Shown here in pieces: positions 24,445 through 37,208 of a DNA stretch of 64,000 nucleotides. Position numbers and translations under genes: made by a program. The notes below the pieces were generated by a model. That model saw only the letters and a list, made by a program, of their open reading frames with translations. It searched no databases and was not told the origin of the DNA. The stretch's first letter is position 1. Each line of letters begins with the position of its first letter. This DNA is from Rhizophagus irregularis (lineage: Eukaryota > Glomeromycota > Glomeromycetes > Glomerales > Glomeraceae). The stretch covers positions 5,580,001 to 5,644,000 of the forward strand of contig NC_089432.1 of assembly GCF_026210795.1 (NCBI RefSeq), given 5' to 3'.

Positions 24445-27400
24445 CTTACCTTCCGATTGGTTTACATTCTCTGTATTATTCTTATCTTGAGGAACTAAAA
24501 AAGTTATGATACATTAATTGAAGCTAAAATCATGAAATCACAAAAATTTTTATAAACACTTGAAATAATAACATACATAGATTTTTTTTAGCTTCTGCGA
24601 TAACATTTGCTCTTTCCTTCTCTTCTTCCTCTGTAGCAATGTTTGCAAGTCCACGTCGGATATAACTTTGGAAGTGTGTACCGGTCCTAGATAACTGTGT
24701 TGTTATCTTGCCTTCCATTTCAGGGTGTTGTTTTTGAAATTCATATAACTCGTAGATACCCTAAGCACAAAATTTCAATAATTTAATCATAATAATCTCG
24801 ATGCAATCTCAATATATTAATATTTACCTTCTTCGTTTCTTCCCTTGATCCAATTTTAAGAAAAATTTGAGTTAGACGTGCATTCATTTCTACCTCATGC
24901 GAACCTGATGAACGTGCACTTGTAGTTGGTGTAGGAAATTTTGGGGTCATTGGAGTGCGCGGCGACGCTGGACTTACTGGCTCTGAAGCATTTGACATAG
25001 TTTCATTGATATGACCAGGCACATCAGGTACTGGAGAATCCCTTGCTGGTGGGAAAGTTCTTGTTGGTGGTTCATTTATAGGGGAATTTCTTGCTGGTAT
25101 TGAATTCCTTAATGATGTTTGAGTAGGTGTTCTTTGTGGAGATAAGTCTCGTGCAGGAGAGGCACGTGCAGATTCTGTAGTAGAAAATTGTATATCGGAA
25201 CCAACTGAACTAATAGATCGAGCCGATGAAATTGAAGATGGACGGCTTGATGTATTATCAGCGATTGCTTGGCTGCCAGCTTGTCTATCCTTCTTCTTGG
25301 TAGCCTCAAGCATGTGGTGTAAGTAAGGATAAACATAACTCTTCTGTGGATCTTCAATAAGATCCAATTTTTCGTAGACACTTTCACCAAGACCTGTTAC
25401 TAGTTCGAGCAATAATGTCTTAACCGTACGTAAAGGCAATTCACCTAGTAACACTTTTTCTTTTTCTCTCCTTTTCCACTCAGCTGGAGGTATTGCCATA
25501 AAGAAATTGTTAAGATCACGTAGCAGCTGATTAGGCAATAGAGTACCAGCCTTCAAATTTTCCTGGACTGACTTTGCCAATTTCCATAAACATTTCATAA
25601 TTAGTTCAGTAAACTTTGTTTGTGTGGCAGCAGTTTCTGCATCAACTTCACGCAAATTTGATGACGATTTCCCTAGTATTGATATTAGTGCACTAAAGAA
25701 AAGTTAAAGGAAGATATTGTAAAATGAGTAATGATAATCATATAGATTGATATTACTATAATAATTTTTATTACCTATATGTTCTATTACGATTGCTATG
25801 TTCAAGTACTTTAACCATTGAAACATTAATTGCTTTGGATAATTGTGAACCACCGTCCACTACTGTAAGATTAGGGTCTAACAAACGATGTGCTAATTCG
25901 GAAAGTAAACGGTCGAGTGAATCTTGAGATACAGCTGATGCTAAGTCTTTATTTGAAAATAATAAGACTAAAGCATTAACTAGATGTTTACACAATCGAA
26001 TTAAACTAGGTGATTGTGGTTTAAGTTGTGTATAGGAAATTCGAAGCTGGATGGCTAAAGCATTTACAAGCTCGTCCACATTGCGAATAATAGATTCAGG
26101 AGAAGTGTTCAATTGTTTATCTAATTCTTTCAATGCTTCAATGCTTTGTTGAAATTCTGTACTCAAAATTTTAGTAATAATGATATCAACCATAAAAACA
26201 CGCTGTTTAGTAGGTGCATTCATTTCACTATTAACCGACTCGAATTTATCAACTTCCATACTGGATAAATCTTTCTTAGATTCGATCTCATCAACTGAAT
26301 CATTCGAAGATGCTGGAATTTGTCCATTTGCTCCATTCATACCAGGACGAGCTCGAGAAAACTGTAATCTTGATGGAGTTGCTCCCCTACCAATTCCGCT
26401 AGGAATTCCACCTCTTTGGAGAGGTGATTGAAGCCTACTAATACCAGAGGGCGGAGGTCCACTAAGTTGAGAAGAAAGTCCATTTGTAGGTAAACTTGAT
26501 GTATTAGGATTCGCTGCAGATAGTGGATTTGCCAGTGAAGTTGTGGGTTTGTTAAGTGTAGAATTAGCTGATGGCCTAAGAACCAATCCTGGTGGCAATT
26601 TTGCTGGTGGATCGTCATCTTCCATATTTTCCTCATCTGTATCAGCTTTGTCTTTGCTTGATGGTGCAGCAAGTCGAGATTTTGCCTTTTTTGTGTCCTT
26701 TTTTGCGGCAGGACCACTAGGACCAGTTGGTCGAACGGCTTCTATCATTGGCATAATTGTCTGTTTTACGGCACCTTTTAAATCACCGCATTTTGCAACA
26801 ACGTAATCAAAACCGGCACTCTTTACTATAGGACTTAAACAAGACTGCGCAGCTTTTCTAACTTCACCATTACGATCTTGTAAGCAGGATAGAATTGGTT
26901 GAACCATAGGTGATAAATCCGGTAGAGCATTCTTCTTATCACTTTCTGCAGCTTCTTTGAGACGTTCGGAGAGCCAACTCAATAAATCCTTCCTCAATAA
27001 AGGATTTTCGGTGGCAAGGCTCGTTGAAAATGAACCAATTAAAGAATCAAGGCCACAAGCATTTGCCAAAGCATCTAACGTGCTAATAGCACTACTACGA
27101 ACCGTTGCTTTTTGATCTGTAAGTACAGCAGTGACAGGCCCAACTAATATTTTTACGTGCCTCTCAAATGGTTTGCCCATTGCAGTAGCAATCTTGCCAG
27201 TTATATCCAAAGACATCATTTGCAAATTTTTATTACTATCTCCTAATCTTGATTTAAGGATAGGAACAAAATCACCTATAAAACAAATATTATAGCGCTT
27301 TTTTTAGTTAATCATTAAATTTCTTTTATTATTATTATTATTATTATTATTATCATTATTATTATTTATTCATCTATATACATACCCAAGTTCGGTTTAA

Positions 27401-30400
27401 TCTTCTTGTTAGCATCAACAATGGCAAGAACTTGCTCAAGTGCATCTTTTCGCACTTTCCATTTATCATCATTACATTCCTAAAAATATATTTTATTTAT
27501 ACATTAAATTTCTATCAGGCAAAAAAAAAAAATATTCTATTACTAAAATAGAACTTACAGCCATCATCTTACTAGTAAATTGCGCACCAATATCAACTTT
27601 AGGAAACAACTCTTCTATGGGATTTTTTCCACTACTACCTGTACCTGTAGCTTCAGCCTTTATGCAAATAAAAGAATAGTTAAAATCAAACAAAATGACT
27701 ATTATAAATAAATCCCTAACTTTGCACATACACTCGCCCTTAATGATTTCGGAGGTTCTTGACCAGCTACTTTTTCAAATTCACTATCAATTGTAGCAAG
27801 TTGTGTAGGATTTAAATCTTGAACAAATGTTCTGATGTCTGCGAATAATTGATTAATTAATTGTTTAAACATAATTTTTTTTAAAAAAAATTATAATCAT
27901 TGTTAATTTTTTTACCTGGTCCTACAAAAACACGCAATGCTCCCAAAACAGTGACAGCATTTGTACGAACGGATGCATTAGAACTTCCTAATGTAACTTT
28001 GAGAAATTCAATTAATTCTCGCACTTGAAGACCCCCTATTCCAAATTCCATAATAGCACCATGAATCCATAACAAATTATCAGCCAATATTTTGGGTGCT
28101 TTTGCTTTATTCAAGGGATCGTATGCTGTTAAATTTTTTTTTTTTTTTGGAAAAAAAATGAAGAAAAACAAAATTAGCAAATTAGCAAACATTAAATATT
28201 TAAAAACCATTTATTAAATACCTTGTGAAAGTACAAATTGTAAAGAAATTTTCTCGGAAAATGCCATTAATGCATCCCCTGCGCTCTTTTTTAATTTAAT
28301 ATCTCCTAATTTTTCCACAAGTACTGTAATATGTATATCATATTAATTAGCGTTCACTAAAATAATAAAAATTAATAAATAAATTTACTCGGTATTGCCA
28401 ATGTTGCCGCTGGTTTTCCAAATGACGGAAATTTTTGACTAAGCATCTCAATGATATTAAATGCTTTCGATAAAACCTACAATAGAACTTATGTTAATCA
28501 ATAATATAAATTTCATATAAAAATTGATATTCAAACAAAGTATTAACCTGAAAATTGCTTTCTTTCCATCCAGGCTTTTTAGAAAGAAATCTAACGACCA
28601 ATTCAGCTTCGATTTCAGATGATCTTTCTTCCAATGTGCTTTGAAGATTCTCGATGGCTGAAGTTAATGGCAAAAATTTGTAAAAGCCTTTTATAACATA
28701 AACAAATACTTAGAATAACATACCTTCTAAACGTAATTTCCAATTCTTTTCACTTAAATTAGCAGTCTGGTCTTCAGGTACAAATTCAGCAAACCTTTCT
28801 TCAGCACCTTCGTTAGAAAATTTGTATGTGATAATTTCTTCCTTCACTTTTCCGCCCTTTTTTGGAGGTGCGGCGGCGGCACTCGAGGCTTTTGCTGGTG
28901 GAGCTTTTTTTGGAGGGCCTCCCGGTTTTGCAGCTGCCTTCTTGGGTGCAGAACCCTTCAAAACAAATTCCCCATAAAGGGCAAAATGAGTTGAAATATC
29001 TTACAATAATATTAATACAGATAAAATTGACTATTCCAAAAATATGACGCACAGCTTCTTTTTTTTTTGCCGCAGGTTTTTCCGCAGGCTTTCCTTTAGG
29101 TGCTGCAGCTGGAGGCGGTGGTTTTTTCGCAGCTGAAAATTTTATTTTGACTTCGGCTTTATCATAATATTCTTTAATTTTTCCCTTTTTAATATCATCA
29201 AGTCCTTCCAAGAAAGTGTTCATAGCTTTCTCACCAATGACTTTCATCATTGTTCCCAGTCCTTCAAAAGCCGAAATACGAACAGGTTCAAAACTGTCCT
29301 CAGAAGCCTTTACCATCATTTCAGTTAAGGCTTTGATTTCGGCCTTTTGAGGCGACGTTCTTGTATTTTTAATACATTTTACTAAAAATTTCATGGATTC
29401 TGATTTAACTTGCGGATTCTTGTGTTTTCCAGCGGCTAATACATCCTCAGTGATATCAGAAATTGTAACCTATTTGGTAAAAAAATTAAATGATATAAAT
29501 TGAAAAAAAAATTCTATTTATGATACTTACGCTTAAAAATACTGCATCCAGCGCTGCGGACAAAGCATCAACAACGCTTTGTTTTCTTTCTTTGAGTTTT
29601 TCTATCAAAGGAGTCATGACCTAAATATGAAAATAACGTTATTAAACAGAAAGTCCTTAATTAAGGTAAATAATAAAGTTGAATATGATAAGTTTACCGT
29701 TGTTTTGTATTTTGCGAATGGTTCACGTAAACCCAAAGCCAATGCCTCAATAACATTAGCTGCGAGTGTAACTACTAGAATATTCGCATCTGAAATACGC
29801 TGTAAGTTAAAAAATATAAAAATATTAAAAAAATACACTTTTTTGTAAATAACTTTGTCACAATTATGCAATGATATTCATTACAAATTAATTTCTATGC
29901 AACCTTTGCAAGTGCAGCAGTTAATTCAGAATAATTGTTATCCGCAATCCTTGGCGTCTTACAGATTTCCAGAAAACCTTCCAAAGCTTCTTTTCTTTCT
30001 TTCCATTTTGAAGACCCCTAGTAGGACATATATAACGTTTAAAAAGAATTTACTAAAAATATTAACTAAATGTCATATAATATATATTACCAATAGAGTA
30101 TAGAAGTCTTTGGACATTTTTGAAAGAACATCAACTGGTTCCGCTAAATCATATGCATCAATCTCTTTCTCTTCCTCAGCTTCAGCCTCATCACCTAATA
30201 TGCAAAATTCAAGCCATGTTTAATACAACATAACCAAAATACAAATGTATTGCGGACATTACCTTTACCAGCTTCAGCTGCCGCTTCAGCCGCTGCCACT
30301 TGTGAACGTAATAATCGTCCTTGTGTGGGTTTTTCTTGTGGTAATTTTTCAAATGATTCATTCAGTTCTTTTATCTAAAATCGATAAATAGTAGTGTGAA

Positions 30401-31581
30401 ATTTTGATGTTTCGAATAATCATCACATCCTAAATATCTTCGACTTTTACCTGTACTGGTTTTAACTCTGATAAATGAGGATCTATTGCTTTACCCAACC
30501 ATTTATATAATTCTATTACTAATTGTGTTCCCTATACAATAAAAAAGTCAATTGTATTTAAAATGATATTAAATAATCATTATAATTATTATTTGATTAT
30601 TCAATTACCTCACTTCTCACATTCTTATCTGTGTGTGCAAATATTTTTGGTATAGTTTTGAGAATAGGTTTAACATTCACAGTTTTTGTACCATAAAGTC
30701 TGGAAAAAATTAAATGAATTAAATTAGCATAACCATACCACTAATCATCAATGAATTGGAATTTTTCTACGATTTGATTGAGTAGATATAGAAAAGATAA
30801 TTATTTCAAATTTCAGTAATATAGATGTAATACCTAATTATCTCTTTAAGTGCAGAAACAGTTGTAGCAACCAACTTAGGTTGTTTGGCGCTTAACCCCC
30901 CAAGGACATCCCCCTAAAGTCAAATAAACAATTAAATATATTTAACAAAATTAACAAAATTGGCTTGAAAATAATTATAAGTTTACGCACTACTACGGGT
31001 TCTGGTGAATCGACTTCTATATATAATAGTATAAGTTCTATTGCTTTATTTTTAGTCCCAGCACGAGACGAACCAAAACCCTTTTCTACAACTGCCGGTA
31101 TTATAGAATTCCTGACCCTGCAATTTGAATGGAGATCGTCAAGTTAATAAATTTAAAACATAAAATATGTACCTGTATATAACAAACTATTGACGCGCTA
31201 AAATACTTGAATAAACTAGGTTATTGGCGAGTAAGAACCTTAAACTTACTTTAATGGATTTGGTGCGTTCTCCACAAACGCAAGTAAGGTCGTTAGACCA
31301 GTTTCTTGAGCGACTGCATTAGAGTCTGTGGCGATGTTTTTCATAAAACCCTCATAAGGCTTAAAGTCGCTTTCATTATCTGATTTTTTGAATAGTTTCG
31401 TAAGTTCTTCATAAGCTCCAACCCGAACTTTCCAAATCTAAAGTAGTAAATCACCAAAATATGATATATATATCTCAATTAAAATAAAGTGAAATAATTG
31501 AAAAGTTTTAACGTTAAAAACCTTATGTGTGACTCGTTCAGTTAGAGGTAATGATGAATAGTCCTCCTCAGGTGCTGCCAT
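24295..31581 (-). CDS. XMAP215/Dis1/ch-TOG family microtubule polymerase
   Basis: This family binds tubulin through TOG domains and speeds microtubule growth at plus ends, spindle poles and kinetochores. Twenty-five exons keep frame and give 1757 residues; the main ones are 24828..25692, 25775..27275, 28724..28955 and 29053..29469, with small exons from 29531 to 31581. The start MAAPEEDYSSLPLTERV, followed by an exon beginning WKVRVGAYEEL, is typical of TOG1. TOG-type HEAT blocks lie at about 1-235, 270-520, 590-840 and 840-1075, each opening with W-K.R. A Lys/Ala/Pro-rich basic linker (about 520-575) suits lattice binding. A further helical region at about 1225-1490, a Ser/Pro linker and a short C-terminal helix end the protein. 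Length and TOG number exceed yeast Stu2 and approach animal ch-TOG. (ATT)n tracts sit in two introns. Confidence 0.95.
24411..24444. repeat. (TTA)n microsatellite in an intron
   Basis: An uninterrupted TTA run of about 34 bases inside the last intron of the TOG gene. A similar (ATT)n tract lies at about 27328-27366 in another intron of the same gene. Confidence 0.85.
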
Positions 31582-33494
31582 TTATACTAAAATACAAAAA
31601 GACGCGGATTTTAAGTTGTATATTAAAAAAACTCTGAAGGAAATTTTTGTAAAGTGGTTTTATAAAGGTGTAGTGAAAAAAAAACCAAAAAAAAAACGAC
31701 AAGCACTGTAAAAGTAAAGAGAAAAGATATTAAGAAAGGAGAACGGAGAAACGAAGTTGTAATTGATATATAGCTGCTCGGGCGTTGTTATAAATTTTAT
31801 TTGGATATCATAGACACAAATACAAGTAGCAAAAGCCTAAAATGGTTAGCTTTAAGTTATGTAACATATCACGTCATCCGAATTTTAAGATCATGTGACA
31901 TGACGGTGTTACATCAAATGATAATTGTGGTACATTAATATATACAGTATCCCGTAATAAAAAAAAAAAATTTTTATAGGTTGTAACATTGCAATATTGG
32001 AATGCTGTGTAATTATGAAACATAAAAAAATCTTGGGTTTTTCCCTCAAATTTATTATGTGCGCCTTGGCAGATTAACCCAGAGCTCCTTATTTAGAAAA
32101 AGGTTAATGTCTATAAAATGATAATATAGTCATTTCACGCAGAGCAAGAACTTTTTACTTAATAACTTGACTTGAACAAAATACTGGACGGATGATTTAC
32201 AAAAATCCAGAAATAATTTTAAACTAGTGGAGAAATCCGAAAATGAAACAAAAACAAAAATGAAAGGATTATTTAATGAAACAAAAACCAAAAAAATCAA
32301 AAACAAGGGTCAAAATGAAGTAAAACAAAAGGATCACTAAAAGAATCAACAACAAAGCAAAATATAATTATATAACCCAAAGTAGGAATTAACCTAAAAA
32401 GTACCAGCGTGGAAAATCTATTCTAACAAATGCCGGAGATTTTATTCACTTCACTTAAAAATTACAAAATAAACCCGGTTACATGCTCCGGTTAAAAAAC
32501 TAATTTCTATGCTTTACCGGAATCTCTCCGAAATTTTTTCTTTTTTCCATGCTGAGTACTTTAACCAATGCGTAATAAAAAACAAACGAAAAAAAAAGAA
32601 AAACTAGTTTCTCACTTTCTCTATCTACGACTAGTGAACTACAGTATCCAGACAGGTAGGCCAGTCTTGCTATTAATATCATGCATGCAGTACCAAAATG
32701 TTTTAAGAACACAATTATTTTTGAAAATCCTAATTCTATATAAATGATAAAAATTTAAAACGAGATATATTACATTTTTTGAGTTTTGATTTCTATCTAT
32801 ACTACTATGAATCACAGCGAGATTTCCAAATTTCTATTATTATCTACGTCAACATGAATTGCATTACTGAAGTGTATCATGTGATAAATCACATGTAGAA
32901 AAAGAAGTAAAAAATTTTTTGCGAAAATGTGAATATTTGTTTACAGTAAACAATTTATCGCGTAATAATAGCATATACCTAAATTACTAAACTATCTAGA
33001 TAGGAAATGAGTATTCCTTTCTTTCTCACATGTTTATCATATTTTTACCAATGGATCAACAACAAAAATAATCCAGTTTTTTCCTTCTATAATAAGTACT
33101 TCTTTTAATTATCAAATATGTTTTATATGCCAAGTTTTTAATTCGAACGATAGTCCCAAGTTGACGATTGCCCCAAATCAACGATCGGCCTAAATTATCG
33201 GCCCATCTTTATAATGCCTTAAGAATTTTCAAAGCATTACTTTTCACATATAGTAATCATCGATGATTATCGTCAATTTGGGGCATATTGAGATTTGGGG
33301 CACAACAATAGCAACGATAGCGATAGAATTGATTGATCGGCATTTTGATCACATGTTTCATTGGTTGATCAACCAAAGACGATCGAATATCATTATAAAA
33401 TCTTGTTATTAGATCGTATCAAATAACTCTTTATATTTTTATTTCAAACCTATATTCTAAAAAAATTTAAAAAAAAAATATCAAGTAAACCGAA
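31582..33494. other. Intergenic region between TOG and USP14 genes
   Basis: 1.9 kb without a supported gene; both neighbours are on the minus strand. The first 400 bases should hold the TOG promoter, including ATCACGTCATC near 31870 and CATGTGACATGACGG near 31893. A 70-codon minus frame at 32500-32712 has no motif. At about 33160-33290 an imperfect inverted repeat pairs TTGCCCCAAATCAACGAT with ATCGTCAATTTGGGGCA, about 100 bases apart. Confidence 0.5.
33160..33290. repeat. Imperfect inverted repeat with CCCCAAAT/ATTTGGGG
   Basis: TTGCCCCAAATCAACGAT near 33168 is mirrored by ATCGTCAATTTGGGGCA near 33270. ATTTGGGGCA appears once more just downstream (about 33293). It is a small cluster, possibly a remnant of a foldback element. 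Confidence 0.4.
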
Positions 33495-35970
33495 TTACGC
33501 AATCTTTTTTGACCGATACAATAAAATATATGCCATATGCCAATCACCTATATCGCGGTGAATTAAATAAAATTTAGAAAAATAAACTAAAATTTCGTAA
33601 GGAAAAATTAGAACATTCAAATTTTTTGTTACCTCCTCCGTCCAATTTTTGAATATCTTCTTGCGATACGATTTTAACTTTGTCATCATCATATTGAATC
33701 CAATCATCTGTAAATAAATAGAAATGTTAACAAATTACTAAATTTCGAATTATAATAAAAATAATTATTAACATACCAGAATTATCTTTACGCACCCATC
33801 CCATATAATGTCCTAAAATTATAATTTCATTAAATTAATAAAAATTACCATTAAATTGGGTAAAACTTCTTATACTTACCAGATTCAGCTGATCTTCCGA
33901 TGTGGGTAAGAACTGCACAAAGATCATATAATCCTGATACATTAGCACCAATATCTTTATTTAGGTCAGGATCAATAAGCTTTTTGAGCTCCTCCGCATA
34001 TGTTGTTTCATCATTTTTTGAATCCGCTAAACCTTGATCATCATTATCGATTGAAAGTTTTGCTTTATTCTAAAGTAGAGTTTTTTTTTTAAAACAAAAG
34101 TTCAATACTGTAAATCATTGATCAAATAAAAATCATACAATAATAACACCTTTGCACTTTCTCTTTCTTTTTCCAATTCGCGTAAACGATTTTTAAGTGG
34201 TAAAATTTTATTTTTTAATTCATCAGTACAAAAGTCTGTAGCATCAAGTTCCATTGGAAATTTTACTTTACGTAAAATTTTAGCTTTAACATTTCGGTCA
34301 GCTTTCCAAAAAAATCTTACAAATTGTACCGTAAGGTATGATGGCAACCGACTTATACGTGAAGTTTTATTATAAATTGCCGTTCTTCCTAATGTAGGAG
34401 AATTTTTTTCAATCTGTTCATCTAAATCCTAAGTAAACAGATGAGTTGATAATTAAATTTAAAGACTTTTAAAAAGATTGTATTATAAGAATTTAAACAG
34501 CGTTACCTCCAGAACTCCATTTTGCATATAATTTATGGTTTTTGAGATATGACAGTTTAATTTTGTAAAATTTTCTTTTACAATAGTTGCTTCCTCTTCG
34601 GAGGCTTCTTCACATTTAAGACTAAAAAAGTAATTTTAAATAATTGTTTCCAATATAATGTGAACATATAAATTAATATAAATTATTATAAAAGATTATA
34701 CTTACGTCGAAGTAAATTCTCCTGTCATGTAACGATCAATAAATGATCCCGATGTTGTTTCACCTTCTGATGACAAACTAGAATCTTGGTTTGGTATAGG
34801 AATATTTGCTTGTTTCAGACTAGACACAATTTGGCTCCAACATTCTTCGGCATCTTGCTGCATAAAACCAGTAGCATTCCGTTGAGCAAATTGAGGGAAA
34901 ACATTTCTAAGTATCTAATAATAATAATAATAATAATAATAAGTACTAAAACTTTTAAAATAAAATGAGATTAAAGTTAAATTACCTGAAGAAAATTAAG
35001 TGGAGTAGCACCTTCAGTGGTTTGACTCATATTACGATAAAGATCGCGCAAAGAGGTTGTAAGGTTATTAGCAGCAGCAGCAGCAGAAGATCCACTTGTA
35101 AAACTATGATGATAGATACATAAACGTTAACTATTAATTTTCTTAATAGATGATGATTTATTATTATAAAAACTATGTTTCACCTATTCAGAGACTCCTG
35201 CAATTCTGGCATTACTCGAAGACATTGTAAGGTTGAATTCATATAACAAGTGTTACCAAGATTTCGGAGACCAGATGGTAACTTTAACTATAACGATTAT
35301 AGATGAAATTAAATAAATAGATTTAACTAAATGATAGGATTACACAAATTCAAATTCATACGGTTTCTGCCAATTGTTTATCCGACATATCTTCAATAAA
35401 TAAAGTTTTATTTTCCGGTTCTTTTGGCAATTCACCAATTGTTCCCATCATCTAAAAATATATTATAGTACAGATCAATACTAGTAATATCTCAAAGATT
35501 TACATGAATCAATTTATCATACCATGAATTTGCTGCCCTATATAAGACATGTATAAAGATATACGTTAATTTTTAATAAACAAAACCGAAAATGATAAAA
35601 TCCAAACCTCTTTAATATTCAAAGTGTTTAAATCAGTATTCTCCTATATAGGAAATAGTAAATTAATAACAAATGTACAAATAAATATTAAATAAAAAAG
35701 AACGCTTGATTAATAAAAAGAATATAAATTACCGTCAAGGTTTTTCCTTTAAACAAGAGCTTTTGTCTGTCAGGTTGTACACTTGTCATGGTGTACAGCT
35801 GAGTCTTAAGTAATTCAACAGAATCATCAGTATCAGCTTCCAATTCATAGTCAGTTCCATTCCATTTAACATTAACTATAACAAAGAGGAGCGAAGAAGT
35901 AAAAGTCAAGAAAGAAAATTTTAATTAATAATCAAAAAGTATTGAGTAACAAACCTTTAACTAACGGCAT
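33495..35970 (-). CDS. UBP6: Ubiquitin C-terminal hydrolase USP14/Ubp6
   Basis: This proteasome-bound deubiquitinase trims ubiquitin from substrates at the 26S regulatory particle. Fourteen exons, complement(33495..33547, 33633..33707, 33777..33812, 33880..34069, 34150..34428, 34507..34621, 34706..34914, 34986..35103, 35184..35287, 35362..35451, 35523..35537, 35608..35643, 35733..35875, 35955..35970), give 492 residues, the family's length. Residues 1-80 form the ubiquitin-like domain that docks on Rpn1. The Cys box LGNTCYMNS puts the nucleophile at Cys114, as in human USP14. GFMQQDAEECW is the QQDA element. The His box (GHYMGWVRK, about 439-447) is followed by DDWIQYDDDKV and the closing GDWHMAYILLY. 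A 15-base exon (GSKFM) and the GTTTGT donor after exon 1 are unusual. Confidence 0.95.
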
Positions 35971-36423
35971 TTCCGACTTGTTTTGGTTGCGAATCGAATT
36001 TAAAAAGAATTAATTTTTACAGATATCAGTCATCATTATTTTAACCAATCACGTGACTTTGATAAATGTCCGTAAATGGTCAAGCAAATTTATCAGCAGA
36101 TATTCCAACACGAAAAACAAAGCACGCGAACAACCATTTAGAAAAAATTTAATCTTTTATGACAGTAAATCAAAGGAAAAGATTATTGAACAATGTTTTT
36201 AAGTAAGATTAGTTACTGGGTGATTAGTAAAAAACGCAATTTTACTAGAATTGCATATATTTTTAAAAAAACCAATTTTACGTGATAATAATAATTAGAA
36301 TCTTTGACTAGTTTTATTTAAATTTAATTTTTTCTTCATATATTCAGGTATAAGGCAAATTTTTTTGCTTTTTAAAACATGTTACTAATAAAGTACGGTA
36401 TACTTAGCATCATCAGATCACTT
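35971..36423. promoter_or_regulatory. USP14 promoter and P2 3-prime region
   Basis: About 450 bases between two minus-strand genes. CCAATCACGTGAC at about 36045-36057 combines a CCAAT box with a CACGTG E-box some 80 bases upstream of the USP14 ATG. The rest is A/T-rich. Confidence 0.5.
36050..36055. promoter_or_regulatory. CACGTG E-box next to CCAAT
   Basis: E-box core inside CCAATCACGTGAC, upstream of USP14. CCAAT boxes bind the HAP/NF-Y complex in fungi; that this one is functional is inferred. Confidence 0.45.
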
Positions 36424-36907
36424 TTAATCGAAAAGACCGAATCCCATATCCTACGATTATAAAAAAAAAGATAAGAATTCGGAATTTACAATTTAGATTT
36501 TAATAAATTAAATATATTACCTCATCGGATTCTTCTTTCTCTTCTTCTTTCTTAGCATCTTCAGCGGGAGCAGCTTCAGCAGTAGCATCGGTACCAGCTG
36601 CAGCACCACCACTAGCTGCAGCACCACCGCCTGTAGGTACTGAAGATAACTTCGACAATCCCGAATTAACCAACTTAAAAATCATTATTTAATAAATTAA
36701 CTACTATTCGTTTAAATTAGTATGAAGAATTAATTTATTTTACAATAATACCTCATCGATGTCTTTTCCATCTAATTCTCCTAATAATTGTTTAAGTCTT
36801 GCGCTATCAGTTTCAATACCAACGGTATCAAGAAGAGATTTGATACTACTTTCGTTGGGCGTTTTACCAGCGAGATTTAATAACAAATAGGCTGCAAGGT
36901 GTTTCAT
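36424..36907 (-). CDS. RPP2: 60S acidic ribosomal protein P2
   Basis: Exons complement(join(36424..36450,36521..36673,36752..36907)) give 111 residues, the normal size. P2 forms the ribosomal stalk with P0 and P1 and recruits elongation factors. The N-terminal helical domain (MKHLAAYLLLNLAGKTPNES) is the classic P2 start. It is followed by GIETDSARLKQLLGELDGKD, a Gly/Ala-rich hinge, an acidic stretch (EEEKEESDE) and the terminal DMGFGLFD that contacts translation factors. The last exon encodes exactly those eight residues and the stop. It is divergent from the PPR gene, 301 bases away. Confidence 0.97.
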
Positions 36908-37208
36908 TATTACTAAAAAAAGATTATTATTCTTTATTAATCTAAACTGTCAAATATATTTAAAACTAAATAATTTCTCTTTTGATACCTAATATTTTTC
37001 GAGATATTTTTTTTTGTCGCAAAAGTCGATACGAATTCTTTAACTCTAATTAGAGAACAATTACGCTCTTAAAAAAAAACTCGATGAAAAAACTTTTTTC
37101 CTTGAGGATACAGACCAATTATATTGTAAATCTTATTTTGTCATGTGATTGATTGATTAGATAAAAAAATTTTTTTCTCATCTTTTGTAGTCTCTTGTTT
37201 CATAAAAA
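36908..37208. promoter_or_regulatory. Divergent promoter, P2 and PPR genes
   Basis: 301 bases between opposing ATGs. It contains poly-T/poly-A tracts and CATGTGATTGATTGATTAGA at about 37142-37161. There is no perfect CACGTG. Confidence 0.5.

Noticed and set aside
32500..32712. 70-codon open frame, minus strand
   Set aside because: Mostly hydrophobic low-complexity residues, no motif, no splice-consistent extension.
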